NCBI GenBank assembly: GCA_902799685.1
Contig: CADCBO010000002.1
Coordinates: forward strand, 1-64,000
Direction: 5' to 3'
DNA: 64,000 bases
Source of the DNA: an uncultured Bacteroidales bacterium
Lineage (GTDB): Bacteria > Bacteroidota > Bacteroidia > Bacteroidales > Bacteroidaceae
Part shown: positions 26,932-37,134 of the stretch, one piece after another
Layout: the number at the start of each line of letters is the position of its first letter
How positions within the stretch are numbered: position 1 is the first letter of the stretch
Position numbers and translations under genes: made by a program
Notes under the pieces: generated by a model
Database searches by the model: none
What the model saw: only the letters and a program-made list of their open reading frames with translations
What the model was told of the DNA's origin: nothing

Positions 26932-27672
26932 TCACTCTATACGCAATTCGCCTCTTTTGTATTTGATGAGGAGATAATTAACTATACATATATTAAGATT
27001 GTCTGCAAATTGGCCTACAGCATCTAATGCATCTAGAAGTCTGGATGCGTCTATCATTACTTTGCTTTCATTGATAACCTCTTGACGCGATTCGTATAAC
27101 TTGAATGAATCCAAATGAGTTTCGATATCTCGTTCTTCTCTCCACCATGTTGATATTTGTGATTGCCTTTCGAGTACACTATTTAACTGATGATATTGTT
27201 GATTTATCACTCGTGGAAATGGTAATTTTGACAATAACACTGAAAGTTTAGCCCACTCTGATTCTTTTTTTCCTTTGGGTGTGAATCCATATAGCTTTTT
27301 AAAGCCTTCGTTTAATACTACCTTGAGCTTTCCGCGCATATAACTGCGGTCGTAATCATCCTTTGCGAAAACAAAGTATTTAAAGGCTACCCAACAATCT
27401 GCTGTGGTTTGAACGGTGAAAAAGAAGAACGAATGTAGAGCAATATTAATTTTCGAGAATTCGGAATCCTCAGTTTGCAGGCATTTCAGATTGTCTGATA
27501 TTAACTTGAGGCCGCTGACGCAAACGTTAATCCTTTCGTCTATGATTTTTATTACTTCACGCCGTGTTTTCCAATTTAATGTGACGTCAGTTTGCTTTAA
27601 ATCGGGAAACAAATTCCTAAAGTTGATGTCGTTGATTTGACGGAGTTTGATGTTGTCTAAGTCCTTATTCAT
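26932..27672 (-). CDS. Unknown helical protein with possible HEPN motif
   Basis: A 246-residue protein that I do not recognise by family. It is mainly helical, without signal peptide. Near the C-terminus STWWREERDIETHLD contains R181 and H186 in the R-x4-H spacing of HEPN ribonucleases, followed by a long helix (about 196-245), as in two-helix HEPN cores. The gene lies between two near-identical deoxyribosyltransferase-like genes, all on the minus strand with short gaps (about 30 and 100 bp). The HEPN reading is inference from a short motif. Confidence 0.6.
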   Translation of the reverse strand: MNKDLDNIKLRQINDINFRNLFPDLKQTDVTLNWKTRREVIKIIDERINVCVSGLKLISDNLKCLQTEDSEFSKINIALHSFFFFTVQTTADCWVAFKYFVFAKDDYDRSYMRGKLKVVLNEGFKKLYGFTPKGKKESEWAKLSVLLSKLPFPRVINQQYHQLNSVLERQSQISTWWREERDIETHLDSFKLYESRQEVINESKVMIDASRLLDALDAVGQFADNLNICIVNYLLIKYKRGELRIE

Positions 27673-27701
27673 GATATTTCGTATTTATTAGTTATTCCCT
27701 T

Positions 27702-28124
27702 TTATATCGCAGCAATCACCTCCTCAAAGTCATCCGTAACGCAATCAAACATCTTATACATCAACTCCGGATCCTGCTTGTCGGGAATATAGGCAATAAC
27801 CTTCTTGCCGGCGCCGGCCATCCAACCGGCTTCAGTGTGAGCGGAGCGGCCGCAGGGGAGTACCAGGACGCAGACATCGGCCTCACGCATGGCGTCAAAG
27901 TCGCGCTGGAATCCGTAGCGGGACCATTCGTCGTCAAGGTGGGAGATATAGTCTTGGGTGGTCCATTGCTCCCAGTTGGGGTCTACGTCGCGCCAGAAGA
28001 AGCCGCCTTTGCCATCGGGTGGGTTGCGGAAGTCAAATACTTGGTGTCCTTGCTCGCGGAGGCGCTGCACTACTTGGGGCTGGTAGGGGTTTTTCCAGCT
28101 GGAGGCTACGTATATCTTGGCCAT
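27702..28124 (-). CDS. Nucleoside 2-deoxyribosyltransferase-like protein, copy 2
   Basis: A 140-residue paralogue of the gene at 26398-26829, with the same start MAKIYVASSWKN and the same CGRSAHTEAGWMAGAGKKV block and PDKQDPELMYKMFD tail; differences are scattered single residues. The two copies differ most at the last 10 residues. Duplication across the intervening gene is evident. It is the first gene of the probable four-gene group ending with the ApeA-like gene. Confidence 0.83.
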   Translation of the reverse strand: MAKIYVASSWKNPYQPQVVQRLREQGHQVFDFRNPPDGKGGFFWRDVDPNWEQWTTQDYISHLDDEWSRYGFQRDFDAMREADVCVLVLPCGRSAHTEAGWMAGAGKKVIAYIPDKQDPELMYKMFDCVTDDFEEVIAAI

Positions 28125-28163
28125 AATTAGGTTTGTTGATGATTCAATAGCAAATATACATAA

Positions 28164-28775
28164 TCAAGTGTTTTTGGCCTCAGCTATGGCGGCTATTGTG
28201 GTGTCATTTCTACCGAAATCACTCCATCCGGACTGCATTTTGCCGTTGTGGCAGTCCTGGATGAACTTGTGCAGGGTCTTCTGGGCGTATTCGTGTCTGT
28301 TTGTGTGCTGATAGTGCTGGATTCGGTCCACCTTGATTCGGCGGTAGTTCTCAGGGCAGGAGCGGAAGAAACGCCAGGCTTGGGCATCGGCCTTAATGGC
28401 GTTGATTACCCAATCTTCATACACAAAGAGCTTGGGGTTGAGGTCTGGGGCTACGGCAAGTCCGGCGGGTGTCATCTCACCGGTTTTGATGAGGCGGCGG
28501 CAGCGGACCAGGTTCTGCTCGCACCAGTTGCTGCGCTTGCGGCGCGGGGTGAAGTGCTGGATGGGCTTGCCGTCATCAAAGCGTTTCTGGGTGCTGTCAA
28601 TCCAGCCAAAGCACAGCGCAACCTCAACAGCATCAACATACCGCACTACGCCTGGGCAGTCAGTTTCCGCCCGGTTTATGCGCAGCCAGAAATCACTCAC
28701 TTTGTCGTGATTCTCTTTGTACCACTGGTAGAGTTCCTGGCGGGTATGTATGTCAAGCAGGTTGGTTACTTCCAT
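28164..28775 (-). CDS. YdeI/OmpD-associated-like protein
   Basis: Start at 28775 (MEVTNLLDIHTRQEL); the longer frame would run through a perfect hairpin. The 203-residue product has the family pattern LYQWYKENHDKVSDFWLRI, VEVALCFGWIDSTQKRFD, and FTPRRKRSNWCEQN, characteristic of YdeI/OmpD-associated proteins, some of which protect against bacteriocins or peptides. No catalytic role is known. It lies between the deoxyribosyltransferase-like gene and GH94. Confidence 0.8.
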   Translation of the reverse strand: MEVTNLLDIHTRQELYQWYKENHDKVSDFWLRINRAETDCPGVVRYVDAVEVALCFGWIDSTQKRFDDGKPIQHFTPRRKRSNWCEQNLVRCRRLIKTGEMTPAGLAVAPDLNPKLFVYEDWVINAIKADAQAWRFFRSCPENYRRIKVDRIQHYQHTNRHEYAQKTLHKFIQDCHNGKMQSGWSDFGRNDTTIAAIAEAKNT

Positions 28776-28782
28776 AGTGTCA

Positions 28783-28823
28783 AAAATAGTACAAAAGGGG
28801 TCTGACCCCAATTGTACTATTTT
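28783..28823. terminator. 19-bp near-perfect hairpin between GH94 and YdeI-like genes
   Basis: Arms 28783-28801 and 28805-28823 pair with two mismatches around a 3-nt loop; the inner part is GGGGTCTGACCCC and the outer AAAATAGTACAA. It overlaps the GH94 stop codon by two bases and ends in Ts on the minus strand, so it should terminate GH94 transcription. The sequence resembles widespread REP-type palindromes. Confidence 0.65.
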
Positions 28824-31326
28824 ACATGATAACCTCAACAGTGTGCCTACCTGGAGTAGCAATGACCGTGTTTCCGTCAATGGCCTGGCCGTCTATGGTA
28901 ATGCTGGTAACGCCGGCCTGCTTGCCGTGGGGGTTCCTGACGGTGATGTCAAACTCCGCATCGCGCAAAATGCGCTTTACAGTATATTCCTTTAGCGTTG
29001 ATGGTATGCACGGGTCAATCTCCAGTCCGTTGTATGTAGGCCTGATGCCCAGGATATACTGGGTAATGGTGAGCCAGTTCCAGGCTGCGGTGCCGGTAAG
29101 CCATGAGTTCTTGCCTTCGCCGGGGCGGGTGGAGTCCTTTCCGGCCACCATCTGGCAATACACGTAGGGCTCAACTTTATGCAGTGTCTGGTCCTTAATC
29201 CACGATGGGCATATCTTTGTATAGTGATCCCAGGCGTCGTTGCCGCGACGGGCCAGAGTCTCGCCTATGATTACCCAGGGGTTGTTGTGGCAGAATATTC
29301 CGGCGTTCTCCTTGTAGCCGGCAGGGTAGCTGCTAATTTCGCCCATCTCAACGTGATAGGTGGTAAAGGCGGGCCAGTTCAGCACCATTCCGTGATCGCA
29401 GTCCAGGTACTTCTTGCAAGAGTCCAGCGCCTTCTCAACCATGCCTTCTTCCAGTCCTATTCCGGCCATTGCGCACCAGCCTTGGCTCTCTATGAACAGC
29501 TTGCCCTCTTCATTCTCACGTGATCCTATCTTGTTGCCAAAGTAATCATATGCGCGCAGGTACCATTCACCGTCCCAGCCGTGTTTGCGCACAGCCTCAA
29601 CCATAGCGTCAATGCATGCCTGAGCCCTTTCCGCCTCAACGCCGTATCTGTTTTTGTCACAGCGGTTCGATCCGGCCAGCTGGCGGCAGAGTTCGGCATA
29701 CTGCCTGCCGCAGAATACAAACAGTCCGGCTATCATCACGCTCTCGGCCTTTGAGCCCTCTGTCTTGTTCTCGGTAGTCTGGAAACTCTCGTTGGGGTCC
29801 CATGAGAAACAGTTCAGGTTAAGGCAGTCATTCCAGTCGGCGCGGCCTATGAGCGGCAGCATGTGCGGCCCCAGGTTCTCAATCACGTGGTTGAACGATA
29901 TGCGAAGGTGCTCAAACAGAGTCACTTCAGTTCCGGGTCCGTTGTCCCAGGGTACCATCTCGTCAAGAATGCTGAAATCGCCGGTCTCCTTTATGTATGC
30001 TACCGTTCCGAAAATCAGCCAGCAGGGGTCATCATTGAATCCGCCGCCTATGTCATTGTTGCCTCGTTTGGTCAGAGGCTGGTACTGGTGGTAGCAGCCG
30101 CCGTCGGGGAACTGCGTGGATGCTATGTCTATTATGCGCTGGCGGGCACGGCTGGGTATCTGATGCACAAAACCTACCAGGTCCTGGTTGGAGTCACGGA
30201 ATCCCATTCCACGACCCACGCCGCTTTCAAAGAACGATGCCGAGCGTGAGAAACAGAACGTGATCATGCACTGGTACTGGTTCCATACGTTCACCATGCG
30301 GTCCAGACGCTCATCGCCGCTGGTTACATTGAACTTGGACAGCAGGCCGTCCCACAGAGCCCTGAGCTCATCAAACGCTGCATCCACAGCCTGTACGGTC
30401 GAGAAACGCTCAATTACAGCGTGCGCCTTCTCCTTGTTTATTATGGTACGGTCCAGTTCGCCCAGAGAGGTGATAAGGTCTTTGCTGGCAGATGGCAGGA
30501 ACTTCTTTTCCTGTTCATTCTCGGCATAGCCAAGCAGGAATATCAGGTCTTTGCGTTCACCTGCCTTAAGCTCCACCTCAACGTAATGCGATGCTATGGG
30601 GCTCCAGCCGTGAGCTACTGACATTGACGGTTTGCCGGCCATAACGCACTGCGGTGCCTCAAACCCGTTGTAGAGTCCTATGAACGATTCGCGGTCCGTG
30701 TCATAGCCGTTGGCCCGGGCGTTGGTGAGTGCATAGTAGGCGTAGTGGTTGCGGCGCTCCTTGTACTCCGTCTTGTGGTAGATATTGGTGCCGTTCTCTA
30801 TCTCAACTTCGCCTGTTGACCAGTTGCGCTGGAAATTCTCCATATCGGTAGTGGCGTTCCACAGGCACCACTCGGTGAACGAGAACAGTTTTATCCGTTT
30901 TGTCTGAGCTGTATTGTTCTTAAGAGTCAGTTTCTGCACCTCGGCCCAAGTGTTGAGCGGAACAAAGAAAAGCACGCTGGCCTCTATGCCGTTCTTGGAA
31001 CCGGTTATGCGGGTGTAGTTCATGCCGTGGCGGCACTCATAAGAGTCAAGCGGGGTCTTGCAGGGTTTCCATCCGGGTGACCAGACAGTACCTTGGTCAT
31101 TGATGTAGAAATAGCGGCCTCCTGCATCCATAGGCACTCCGTTGTAGCGGTAGCGCGTGATGCGGCGGAACTTGGCATCCTTGTAGAAATCATATCCGCC
31201 GGCTGTGTTTGAAATAAGGCCAAAGAAATCCTCATTGCCCAGATAGTTTATCCACGGGAACGGCGTAGCCGGATCTGTGATTACATATTCACGGTTCTTA
31301 TCGTCAAAAAAGCCATAAGTTTTCAT
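28822..31326 (-). CDS. GH94 phosphorylase, probably cellobiose phosphorylase
   Basis: Start at 31326 ([15 protein letters not shown]), because the longer frame begins with TTG inside the upstream gene's end. 834 residues, typical of GH94. Phosphorolysis of a beta-glycosidic disaccharide gives a sugar 1-phosphate and saves ATP. Conserved features are [20 protein letters not shown] near the N-terminus, [16 protein letters not shown] (about 368-382), [12 protein letters not shown], and [10 protein letters not shown] (about 494-503), which carries the general-acid Asp. Cytoplasmic (no signal peptide). Cellobiose is the best guess; cellodextrin or chitobiose specificity cannot be excluded by eye. 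Confidence 0.87.
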   Translation of the reverse strand: MKTYGFFDDKNREYVITDPATPFPWINYLGNEDFFGLISNTAGGYDFYKDAKFRRITRYRYNGVPMDAGGRYFYINDQGTVWSPGWKPCKTPLDSYECRHGMNYTRITGSKNGIEASVLFFVPLNTWAEVQKLTLKNNTAQTKRIKLFSFTEWCLWNATTDMENFQRNWSTGEVEIENGTNIYHKTEYKERRNHYAYYALTNARANGYDTDRESFIGLYNGFEAPQCVMAGKPSMSVAHGWSPIASHYVEVELKAGERKDLIFLLGYAENEQEKKFLPSASKDLITSLGELDRTIINKEKAHAVIERFSTVQAVDAAFDELRALWDGLLSKFNVTSGDERLDRMVNVWNQYQCMITFCFSRSASFFESGVGRGMGFRDSNQDLVGFVHQIPSRARQRIIDIASTQFPDGGCYHQYQPLTKRGNNDIGGGFNDDPCWLIFGTVAYIKETGDFSILDEMVPWDNGPGTEVTLFEHLRISFNHVIENLGPHMLPLIGRADWNDCLNLNCFSWDPNESFQTTENKTEGSKAESVMIAGLFVFCGRQYAELCRQLAGSNRCDKNRYGVEAERAQACIDAMVEAVRKHGWDGEWYLRAYDYFGNKIGSRENEEGKLFIESQGWCAMAGIGLEEGMVEKALDSCKKYLDCDHGMVLNWPAFTTYHVEMGEISSYPAGYKENAGIFCHNNPWVIIGETLARRGNDAWDHYTKICPSWIKDQTLHKVEPYVYCQMVAGKDSTRPGEGKNSWLTGTAAWNWLTITQYILGIRPTYNGLEIDPCIPSTLKEYTVKRILRDAEFDITVRNPHGKQAGVTSITIDGQAIDGNTVIATPGRHTVEVIM

Positions 31327-31348
31327 ATCAATTGTAGTTTGGTTAGTA

Positions 31349-33463
31349 TTATTCAATAAGCACTTTCTCTTTACCGCGTATGTACATTCCCTTTCGTACC
31401 GGAGTGCCGTTTATGCTGCGGCCGTTAAGGTCATGATAGAGTTCGGGTTGTGAGTCATAAGTGACATTGTCAACGCCGTCAGGCTCAATGTCTGTTTCGA
31501 TGTCGTAATAGTAATAGTAGCCCCATGCTTCCGAATAAAACCAGAGTCTTATTGTTCCTTTATGTTCAGGTTTTATGGTGATGGTGACATCCGCTTCATC
31601 ATCGGAGCGAATGAATGCTGCAGAATACCACAATTCTTTTCCCATAATGTATGGTGTTTCATTCGTTATATCCTTGGGACTGATATCGCCGTAATATAGG
31701 GGTAGGAGAGTTATGTTTCCTGTATATTCATTTACGCTCAGGTTGTGAATGGTCAGGGTGAGATAGCTTTCCTGGTTGGCGTTTCCGGTATTGGGAGTAA
31801 TCCTGTGGCCCTTTATCTCTATGGCAGGAATACCGGCAAGACTAAGTTTGAATGACCCGTCTGTGTGACGATGGGCACGTATGCAGTGCTGTGGTCCTGC
31901 AAGGATCTGCCAGTCGCTGTCCGGAATGTTGCGGAATCTGACCATGGGATAAAGCACCATGGATTTTCCTTTGGCTATGGCAGTGGAGTCTATGATTACG
32001 GTCATCCAGTTGTTGGAATACACAATGCTGTCAGACGGATCGCCTATGAAACGTGGAGTGAGAGTACCGTCAGGCTCTATAGTACCCATGGCATAATCAT
32101 GACCTACATACTGATAAATGTTTTCCAATGATGCGTCCTGATAGACTGCGCTTGAAAATGAATAAAAGAAATAGACAGTATTCCTGTCGGCAATTATATT
32201 GTAATCTGACAGACGTGCATGATACAGAGGCATTGCCTGATTTATGTCCGGACTGGGAGGCTGTATTCCCAGAACGGCGCACTGTTGAATGCAAAAACCT
32301 ACCCAGACGGCGTATGGACTCAGTACCGAGAGCGAGAAAAAACCATCGTACATCCCCCCGTACCCCCAATTGATATGGAACAGGCCTTTGCCGTCATAGC
32401 CGTCACAGATAAAGGAGTGTCCGGAATGCGGTCCGCTGAATCCGCTGTATGCAACAGGCCGTCCGTCCGCAAGTTCATTATATATAAGCATTTCCCACTC
32501 ATCGATGCCGTATGAGAACCTGTTGGCATAATATACGGTGGGCGCATAGTCAAAATAAGAAAACAACGCCTGTACGATCAGGGCGTCATCTGCACCGGAT
32601 GCCTGGGGCGTGAAATCCATTCTGACGGATTGTGAGCAATAGCGCATGAGTGTGGCTACTGCCTCCTGTTGGGCCATACTGCCTATAACAGTCTGCCGGT
32701 AGGTATGTGGATTGGTTTCCACATAATTATCAAGCATGTTATCCCAGTCAAAGGTAACGGGGGGAAGGCTGTCTATATGCCAAACAATGTCTATGCTATC
32801 CTGACTTGGCATGATGTCGTATGACGGAATTCCTTTGGTTGATGATCTGGGCCATTGGTAATAGTTCATTATCTGTGCCATTGTAGTGGCTACGCAGCCT
32901 GTCAGGCATTGCTGTCCCAGCCACTCCTGATTCTCTCCGGCATAGAGCGGGTTGTTGTTCCAATATGGTTCCTCCTGATACCATTTGGTTTTGATGAGCG
33001 GTTCTATGGCTTGCTTCTGTGCCCGCGACGGCAACTTGGGTGCATTTGCCTGTCCTGCGGCCAGAGGGTTGCCGTCCTTAAAGTCCGTGCGTTCTCCCAG
33101 CGTGGCAATTGCGTCATCGTAACTCTTTAACCACGCTTTCATGTTTTGGGGCAGACTCTCCCAGTCAATGCTGCCATTTTCACTGTAGCCCAGTACAGGC
33201 AGTATGCGTTCATCGGCCGATGCTATGACATATCCGCCGCCGTCCATGTTGAATGCGTATATGCTTTGTACGTCAACCTCTGTCTCCTTAAACTCTACAG
33301 GTGCTGCCATGCTTGCTCTATGTGATGACAGATTGTTGTCGTTCAGGTACTTAATGGCGCGTTCCATAGCTTCGCGGCTGGTTATATGCTGCGCATACGT
33401 GGCTATGGATATCATGCACAAGGCAATGATGCCCGCAATTCTTCTTGTCTGCATGATTGTCAT
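31349..33463 (-). CDS. Secreted C10-family cysteine peptidase (streptopain-like)
   Basis: 704 residues: signal peptide (to about residue 24), a pro-region with an Inhibitor_I69-like part (about 25-150), and a C10 domain with catalytic C190 in [19 protein letters not shown] and H349 in [13 protein letters not shown] long beta-rich region follows and the extreme C-terminus ([20 protein letters not shown] then KVLIE) resembles the Bacteroidetes T9SS type-A sorting signal, so it is likely exported and attached or released at the surface. A start at 33454 is also possible. Precedes GH94 by about 20 bp; co-transcription likely. Confidence 0.9.
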   Translation of the reverse strand: MTIMQTRRIAGIIALCMISIATYAQHITSREAMERAIKYLNDNNLSSHRASMAAPVEFKETEVDVQSIYAFNMDGGGYVIASADERILPVLGYSENGSIDWESLPQNMKAWLKSYDDAIATLGERTDFKDGNPLAAGQANAPKLPSRAQKQAIEPLIKTKWYQEEPYWNNNPLYAGENQEWLGQQCLTGCVATTMAQIMNYYQWPRSSTKGIPSYDIMPSQDSIDIVWHIDSLPPVTFDWDNMLDNYVETNPHTYRQTVIGSMAQQEAVATLMRYCSQSVRMDFTPQASGADDALIVQALFSYFDYAPTVYYANRFSYGIDEWEMLIYNELADGRPVAYSGFSGPHSGHSFICDGYDGKGLFHINWGYGGMYDGFFSLSVLSPYAVWVGFCIQQCAVLGIQPPSPDINQAMPLYHARLSDYNIIADRNTVYFFYSFSSAVYQDASLENIYQYVGHDYAMGTIEPDGTLTPRFIGDPSDSIVYSNNWMTVIIDSTAIAKGKSMVLYPMVRFRNIPDSDWQILAGPQHCIRAHRHTDGSFKLSLAGIPAIEIKGHRITPNTGNANQESYLTLTIHNLSVNEYTGNITLLPLYYGDISPKDITNETPYIMGKELWYSAAFIRSDDEADVTITIKPEHKGTIRLWFYSEAWGYYYYYDIETDIEPDGVDNVTYDSQPELYHDLNGRSINGTPVRKGMYIRGKEKVLIE

Positions 33464-33486
33464 GTAAGTGAGAGTTTGTATAGGTA

Positions 33487-33516
33487 CAAAGATAAGATTA
33501 AATAATGTGATTTCAA
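33487..33516 (-). promoter_or_regulatory. Promoter of the C10 peptidase-GH94 unit
   Basis: Minus strand TATCTTTG at 33487-33494 and TTG at 33514-33516, 19-bp spacer. Confidence 0.65.
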
Positions 33517-33555
33517 GAGATTTGGCTAAATTCGCGGTCGGAAAACAGATTGTTT

Positions 33556-34587
33556 ATGAAAAAGACAGTTACTTTCGGCGAGGTCATGCTTCGTCTTGCA
33601 ACCCCGGGCTATGAGCGTTTTGGCCAGGGAAACATGTTGAGTGCCACATACGGTGGCGGTGAGGCCAATGTGGCCGTATCGCTGGCCAACTACGGATTAC
33701 CCGTATCTTTTGTAACCAGAGTTCCCGATAATGACATAGCGGCAGCCTGCCTGCGTGAAATGCGCGGATTCGGTGTCGATGTAAGCGACGTTGTGCTGGG
33801 CGGCGACCGCCTGGGCATCTATTTCCTGGAGACAGGTGCCGTAAGCCGCGGCAGCAAGGTCATTTATGACCGTGCAGGATCGTCTATAGCAATGATACAG
33901 CCCGGTATGATTGACTGGGACAAGGTGCTTGAGGGTGCAGGCTGGTTCCACTGGACCGGCATCACTCCCGCCATCTCCGAGGGTGCAGCCAAGGTCTGCC
34001 TGGAGGCAGTCAAGAAGTGCAATGAGAAGGGCATAACCGTATCATGCGACCTGAACTACCGCAAGAACCTGTGGAAGTGGGGCAGGAAGGCATCGGAAGT
34101 AATGCCTGAACTGGTTGCCTGCACGGATATAGTTCTGGGCAACGAGGAGGATGCACAGATGGCTCTAGGTATCAAGCCCGAAGGTGTTGACGTAACCGGA
34201 GGTAAGGTTGAAGCCGATGCATATCTGTCTGTTTCAAAGCAGATTATGGCACGGTTCCCGCGCTGCAGAAAGGTGATAACCACATTGCGCGGATCAATCA
34301 ACGCCAACCACAACATGTGGAAAGGCGTGCTCTATGACGGCAAGACTCTCTATAAGTCAAGAGAATACGATATCACTCACATAGTGGACCGTGTAGGTGG
34401 CGGCGATTCATTCATGGGCGGCCTTATTTACGGACTGCGCGTGTATGAGGATGACCAGAAGGCACTTGACTTTGCAGTTGCAGCATCATGCCTTAAGCAC
34501 ACCATCTACGGTGATTACAACCGTGTTACGGTAAGTGAAGTAGAGAAACTCATGGGCGGCGATGCATCAGGCCGCGTTGCCCGCTAA
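33556..34587 (+). CDS. kdgK: 2-dehydro-3-deoxygluconokinase (PfkB family)
   Basis: Start at ATG 33556 (MKKTVTFGEVMLRL); the frame is open upstream only to a TTG. 343 residues with the PfkB fold: N-terminal YGGGEANVAVSLANYG, and the C-terminal signature VGGGDSFMGG with the catalytic Asp. KdgK phosphorylates 2-keto-3-deoxygluconate to KDPG. The next gene, 11 bp downstream, is the KDPG aldolase, so the pair forms the last two steps from uronates to pyruvate and glyceraldehyde 3-phosphate. A weak -7 like box (TAAATTCG) lies at 33527-33534. Confidence 0.93.
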   Translation: MKKTVTFGEVMLRLATPGYERFGQGNMLSATYGGGEANVAVSLANYGLPVSFVTRVPDNDIAAACLREMRGFGVDVSDVVLGGDRLGIYFLETGAVSRGSKVIYDRAGSSIAMIQPGMIDWDKVLEGAGWFHWTGITPAISEGAAKVCLEAVKKCNEKGITVSCDLNYRKNLWKWGRKASEVMPELVACTDIVLGNEEDAQMALGIKPEGVDVTGGKVEADAYLSVSKQIMARFPRCRKVITTLRGSINANHNMWKGVLYDGKTLYKSREYDITHIVDRVGGGDSFMGGLIYGLRVYEDDQKALDFAVAASCLKHTIYGDYNRVTVSEVEKLMGGDASGRVAR

Positions 34588-34598
34588 AACATACAGTT

Positions 34599-35276
34599 AT
34601 GAGCAGATTCAAGAGACTGCAGGTGTTGAACACCTTTGTTAATACAGGTATAGTTCCGCTGTTCTACAACAAGGACGTGGAGCTTGTAAAGAATGTGGTT
34701 AAGGCATGCTATAAAGGCGGTGCCCGCGTATTTGAGTTCACCAACCGCGGTGACTATGCCCATGAGGTTTTTGCCGAGGTAAACAAGTGGTGCGCCAAGG
34801 AGTGCCCCGAGATGATTATGGGCGTGGGTTCCGTATCGGACCCTGCAACTGCAGCACTCTATATCCAGCTTGGTGCCGGTTTCATAGTATCTCCCAGTTT
34901 GAACCCCGATATGGCCAAGATCTGCAACCGCCGCAAGATTGCCTGGATTCCCGGCTGCGGAACTCTGACCGAGATAAATACTGCCGAAGAACTGGGTTGC
35001 GAGATCGTGAAGATATTCCCCGGAACCGAGGTGGGCGGCCCTTCATTCGTAAAAGCCATCAAAGGCCCGTGCCCGTGGACAGAAATCATGCCCTCTGGCG
35101 GTGTCTCTCCCGATCCTGCCAGCCTTGAGGCTTGGTTTAAGGCAGGCGTGGCCTGCGTAGGTCTGGGCTCCCAGCTCACCCCCAAGGACGTAATCGCCAA
35201 CGGTAACTTCGGCTTCATCGAAACCAAGGTTAGAGAATGTGTCGACTACGTGAAGAAATTGAAAATTGAGAATTGA
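34599..35276 (+). CDS. eda: KDPG/KHG aldolase
   Basis: 225-residue class I aldolase. E46 in FEFTNR and the Schiff-base lysine K138 in IVKIFPG are present, with GVGSV and SGGVSPD phosphate-binding segments. It splits KDPG into pyruvate and glyceraldehyde 3-phosphate. It follows kdgK by 11 bp. The last residues (KKLKIEN) and the TGA stop are encoded by the start of an AATTGAGAATTG repeat element, so the native C-terminus seems to have been replaced or extended by the repeat. Confidence 0.93.
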   Translation: MSRFKRLQVLNTFVNTGIVPLFYNKDVELVKNVVKACYKGGARVFEFTNRGDYAHEVFAEVNKWCAKECPEMIMGVGSVSDPATAALYIQLGAGFIVSPSLNPDMAKICNRRKIAWIPGCGTLTEINTAEELGCEIVKIFPGTEVGGPSFVKAIKGPCPWTEIMPSGGVSPDPASLEAWFKAGVACVGLGSQLTPKDVIANGNFGFIETKVRECVDYVKKLKIEN

Positions 35277-35388
35277 GAATTGAGAATTAATACGCAGAAC
35301 CTGCGTAAAACCACTACATAAAAAAGCCTCCGGAATTTTTCCGAAGGCTTTTTATAATTTTCAATTTTCAATTCTCAATTCTCAATTA
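35257..35388. repeat. AATTGAGAATTG inverted-repeat element 1 (eda/dnaX)
   Basis: Tandem AATTGAGAATTG/AATTGAAAATTG units at 35257-35290 and their inverted set at 35355-35388. Between them lie the palindrome ACGCAGAACCTGCGT (35292-35306) and a terminator (35321-35353). It provides the eda stop codon and abuts the dnaX stop. Same layout as elements at 48368 and 61688. Confidence 0.85.
35321..35353. terminator. Bidirectional terminator between eda and dnaX
   Basis: AAAAAGCCTCCGG and CCGAAGGCTTTTT pair with one mismatch over 13 bp around a T-rich loop; A-run and T-run on both sides serve both converging genes. Confidence 0.85.
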
Positions 35389-37134
35389 CCTCAGTTCCAA
35401 TCCAAATACAGCCTCAAGTTCTTTGAGGGCTGGATTTTCTTTTTTCATCTTCTCATACTGCTCCTCATGGGTAAGCAGATGCTCTACGTTGCGTGACTGG
35501 TCAATCTCAATCTCCATCGTTATGGAAGGATTGATGAACCTGTCCTGTACAAAACGTAATATGCGGTCCTTTGCCTGACGTATCTCATCGGCCATCATCG
35601 CGTTACCTGCCACTACCGTAAAGACGGTATCGGACTTGATTGCGGGCCGGCAGTTTATCATGCGGTTCTTAAGCGGCGTATCCTGGCGAAGCAGGGTGGC
35701 GGCAAAGTCATTCCACGCGTCCTGTAATGCGTCCAGGGTAAGCGGCTTGGCGGGATGCTGCTCCGGATCTATTACCTGTACGGTCTGACGGCCGTGAGGC
35801 TGGTCCGTACGTCCTGCCTGCTTGTTGTTGCCGTAGATGGATGTGAATATGTCGCCCTTGACGGTGGGTATGGGCTTTTTGTGCGCAGGCTGGGGGGTAA
35901 CTTCCGGTATGGGCTGCGCTATGACCGGCTTGGCGGTGGCCTGAGGCGCTGCCGCTGCCGGAACTGCCTGCTCTGCGGCAGTTATCTTTTTGAATATGGG
36001 GTGTAATCTCTTGGGCTTACGCCCACTGCTGTCATCGTCTTCATCGGCCTGTGCCGCCTGTATCAGGGTGAGCTCCACCAGCAGACGCTTGTTCTTGCTG
36101 AACCGATAATTAAGGTCACAGTCGTTGCATATCTTGAGCGCCCGATACAGGAACCTGGGCGAGCATTTGGCGGCCTGTGTCTTGTAGCGTTCACGCATCT
36201 CGTCGCTTACCTCCAGCAGGGGTAGGGTGCATGCGTCACGGCTTACCAGCAGGTTGCGCAGATGCAGCATCAGGCCGCTTATCAGGTGGCTGCCGTCAAA
36301 TCCCTTGGCCAGGATGTCATTGAGCAGTACCATGGATTCCGGTATGCGTTTTTCCAGGAACATGTCCGTAAGGCGGAAATAATAGTCATAGTCTATCACG
36401 TTCAGGTTCTCAATTGTCTTCTGATACGTGACATGACCGCCCGTAAAGCTAACCACCTGGTCAAAGATGGAGAGTGCGTCACGCATGCCTCCGTCGGACT
36501 TTTCGGCTATGATGGCCAGGGCCTCGGGATCGGTCTCCACACCCTCTTTCTGTGCCACGCCCTTAAGGTGCTCTATTATGTCCTTGTTGCTTATGCGGCC
36601 AAAGTCATAGATTTGGCAGCGGGATAGTATGGTGGGTATGATCTTGTGCTTCTCGGTTGTGGCCAGGATGAAAATTGCATACTTGGGCGGCTCCTCAAGC
36701 GTCTTGAGGAAAGCGTTGAAGGCGGCCTGCGACAGCATGTGTACCTCATCTATGATATAGACCTTGTACTTGCCGTTCATGGGCGGTATGCGCACCTGCT
36801 CGGTCAGGTTGCGGATGTCATCGACCGAGTTGTTGCTGGCGGCATCCAGCTCAAACACGTTGTATGAACGCAGCTCCTCATTGAAACTTTTGCATGACTC
36901 GCACTCTCCGCAGGCCTCACCGTCGGCACCGCGGTTGGTGCAGTTTATTGTCTTGGCGAATATGCGGGCGCAGGTGGTCTTTCCCACGCCCCTGGGGCCG
37001 CAGAACAGGTAGGTGTTGGCCAGCTTGCCGCTGCTGATGGCATTCTTGAGCGTTGTGGTGAGGGCTTTCTGGCCAACCACGCTGTCAAACGTCACAGGAC
37101 GGTATTTTCGGGCTGATACTATGTAATCTTCCAT
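35386..37134 (-). CDS. dnaX: DNA polymerase III subunit gamma/tau
   Basis: Start at 37134 (MEDYIVSARKYRPVTF), the conserved N-terminus; upstream codons are less likely. 582 residues. Walker A GPRGVGKT, the zinc-binding Cys set CGECESC, a Walker B-like IIDEVHML and sensor LATTEKHKI are visible in the first 200 residues, followed by domain III, a Pro/Ala/Gln-rich linker and a C-terminal domain. It loads the sliding clamp for the replicative polymerase. A -7 box TATCTTTG (minus strand) is at 37153-37160. The stop abuts repeat element 1. Confidence 0.95.
   Translation of the reverse strand: MEDYIVSARKYRPVTFDSVVGQKALTTTLKNAISSGKLANTYLFCGPRGVGKTTCARIFAKTINCTNRGADGEACGECESCKSFNEELRSYNVFELDAASNNSVDDIRNLTEQVRIPPMNGKYKVYIIDEVHMLSQAAFNAFLKTLEEPPKYAIFILATTEKHKIIPTILSRCQIYDFGRISNKDIIEHLKGVAQKEGVETDPEALAIIAEKSDGGMRDALSIFDQVVSFTGGHVTYQKTIENLNVIDYDYYFRLTDMFLEKRIPESMVLLNDILAKGFDGSHLISGLMLHLRNLLVSRDACTLPLLEVSDEMRERYKTQAAKCSPRFLYRALKICNDCDLNYRFSKNKRLLVELTLIQAAQADEDDDSSGRKPKRLHPIFKKITAAEQAVPAAAAPQATAKPVIAQPIPEVTPQPAHKKPIPTVKGDIFTSIYGNNKQAGRTDQPHGRQTVQVIDPEQHPAKPLTLDALQDAWNDFAATLLRQDTPLKNRMINCRPAIKSDTVFTVVAGNAMMADEIRQAKDRILRFVQDRFINPSITMEIEIDQSRNVEHLLTHEEQYEKMKKENPALKELEAVFGLELR

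Noticed and set aside
28248-28805. Plus-strand open frame of 185 codons over the YdeI-like gene
   Set aside because: Antisense to a recognisable protein; also crosses the hairpin at 28783.
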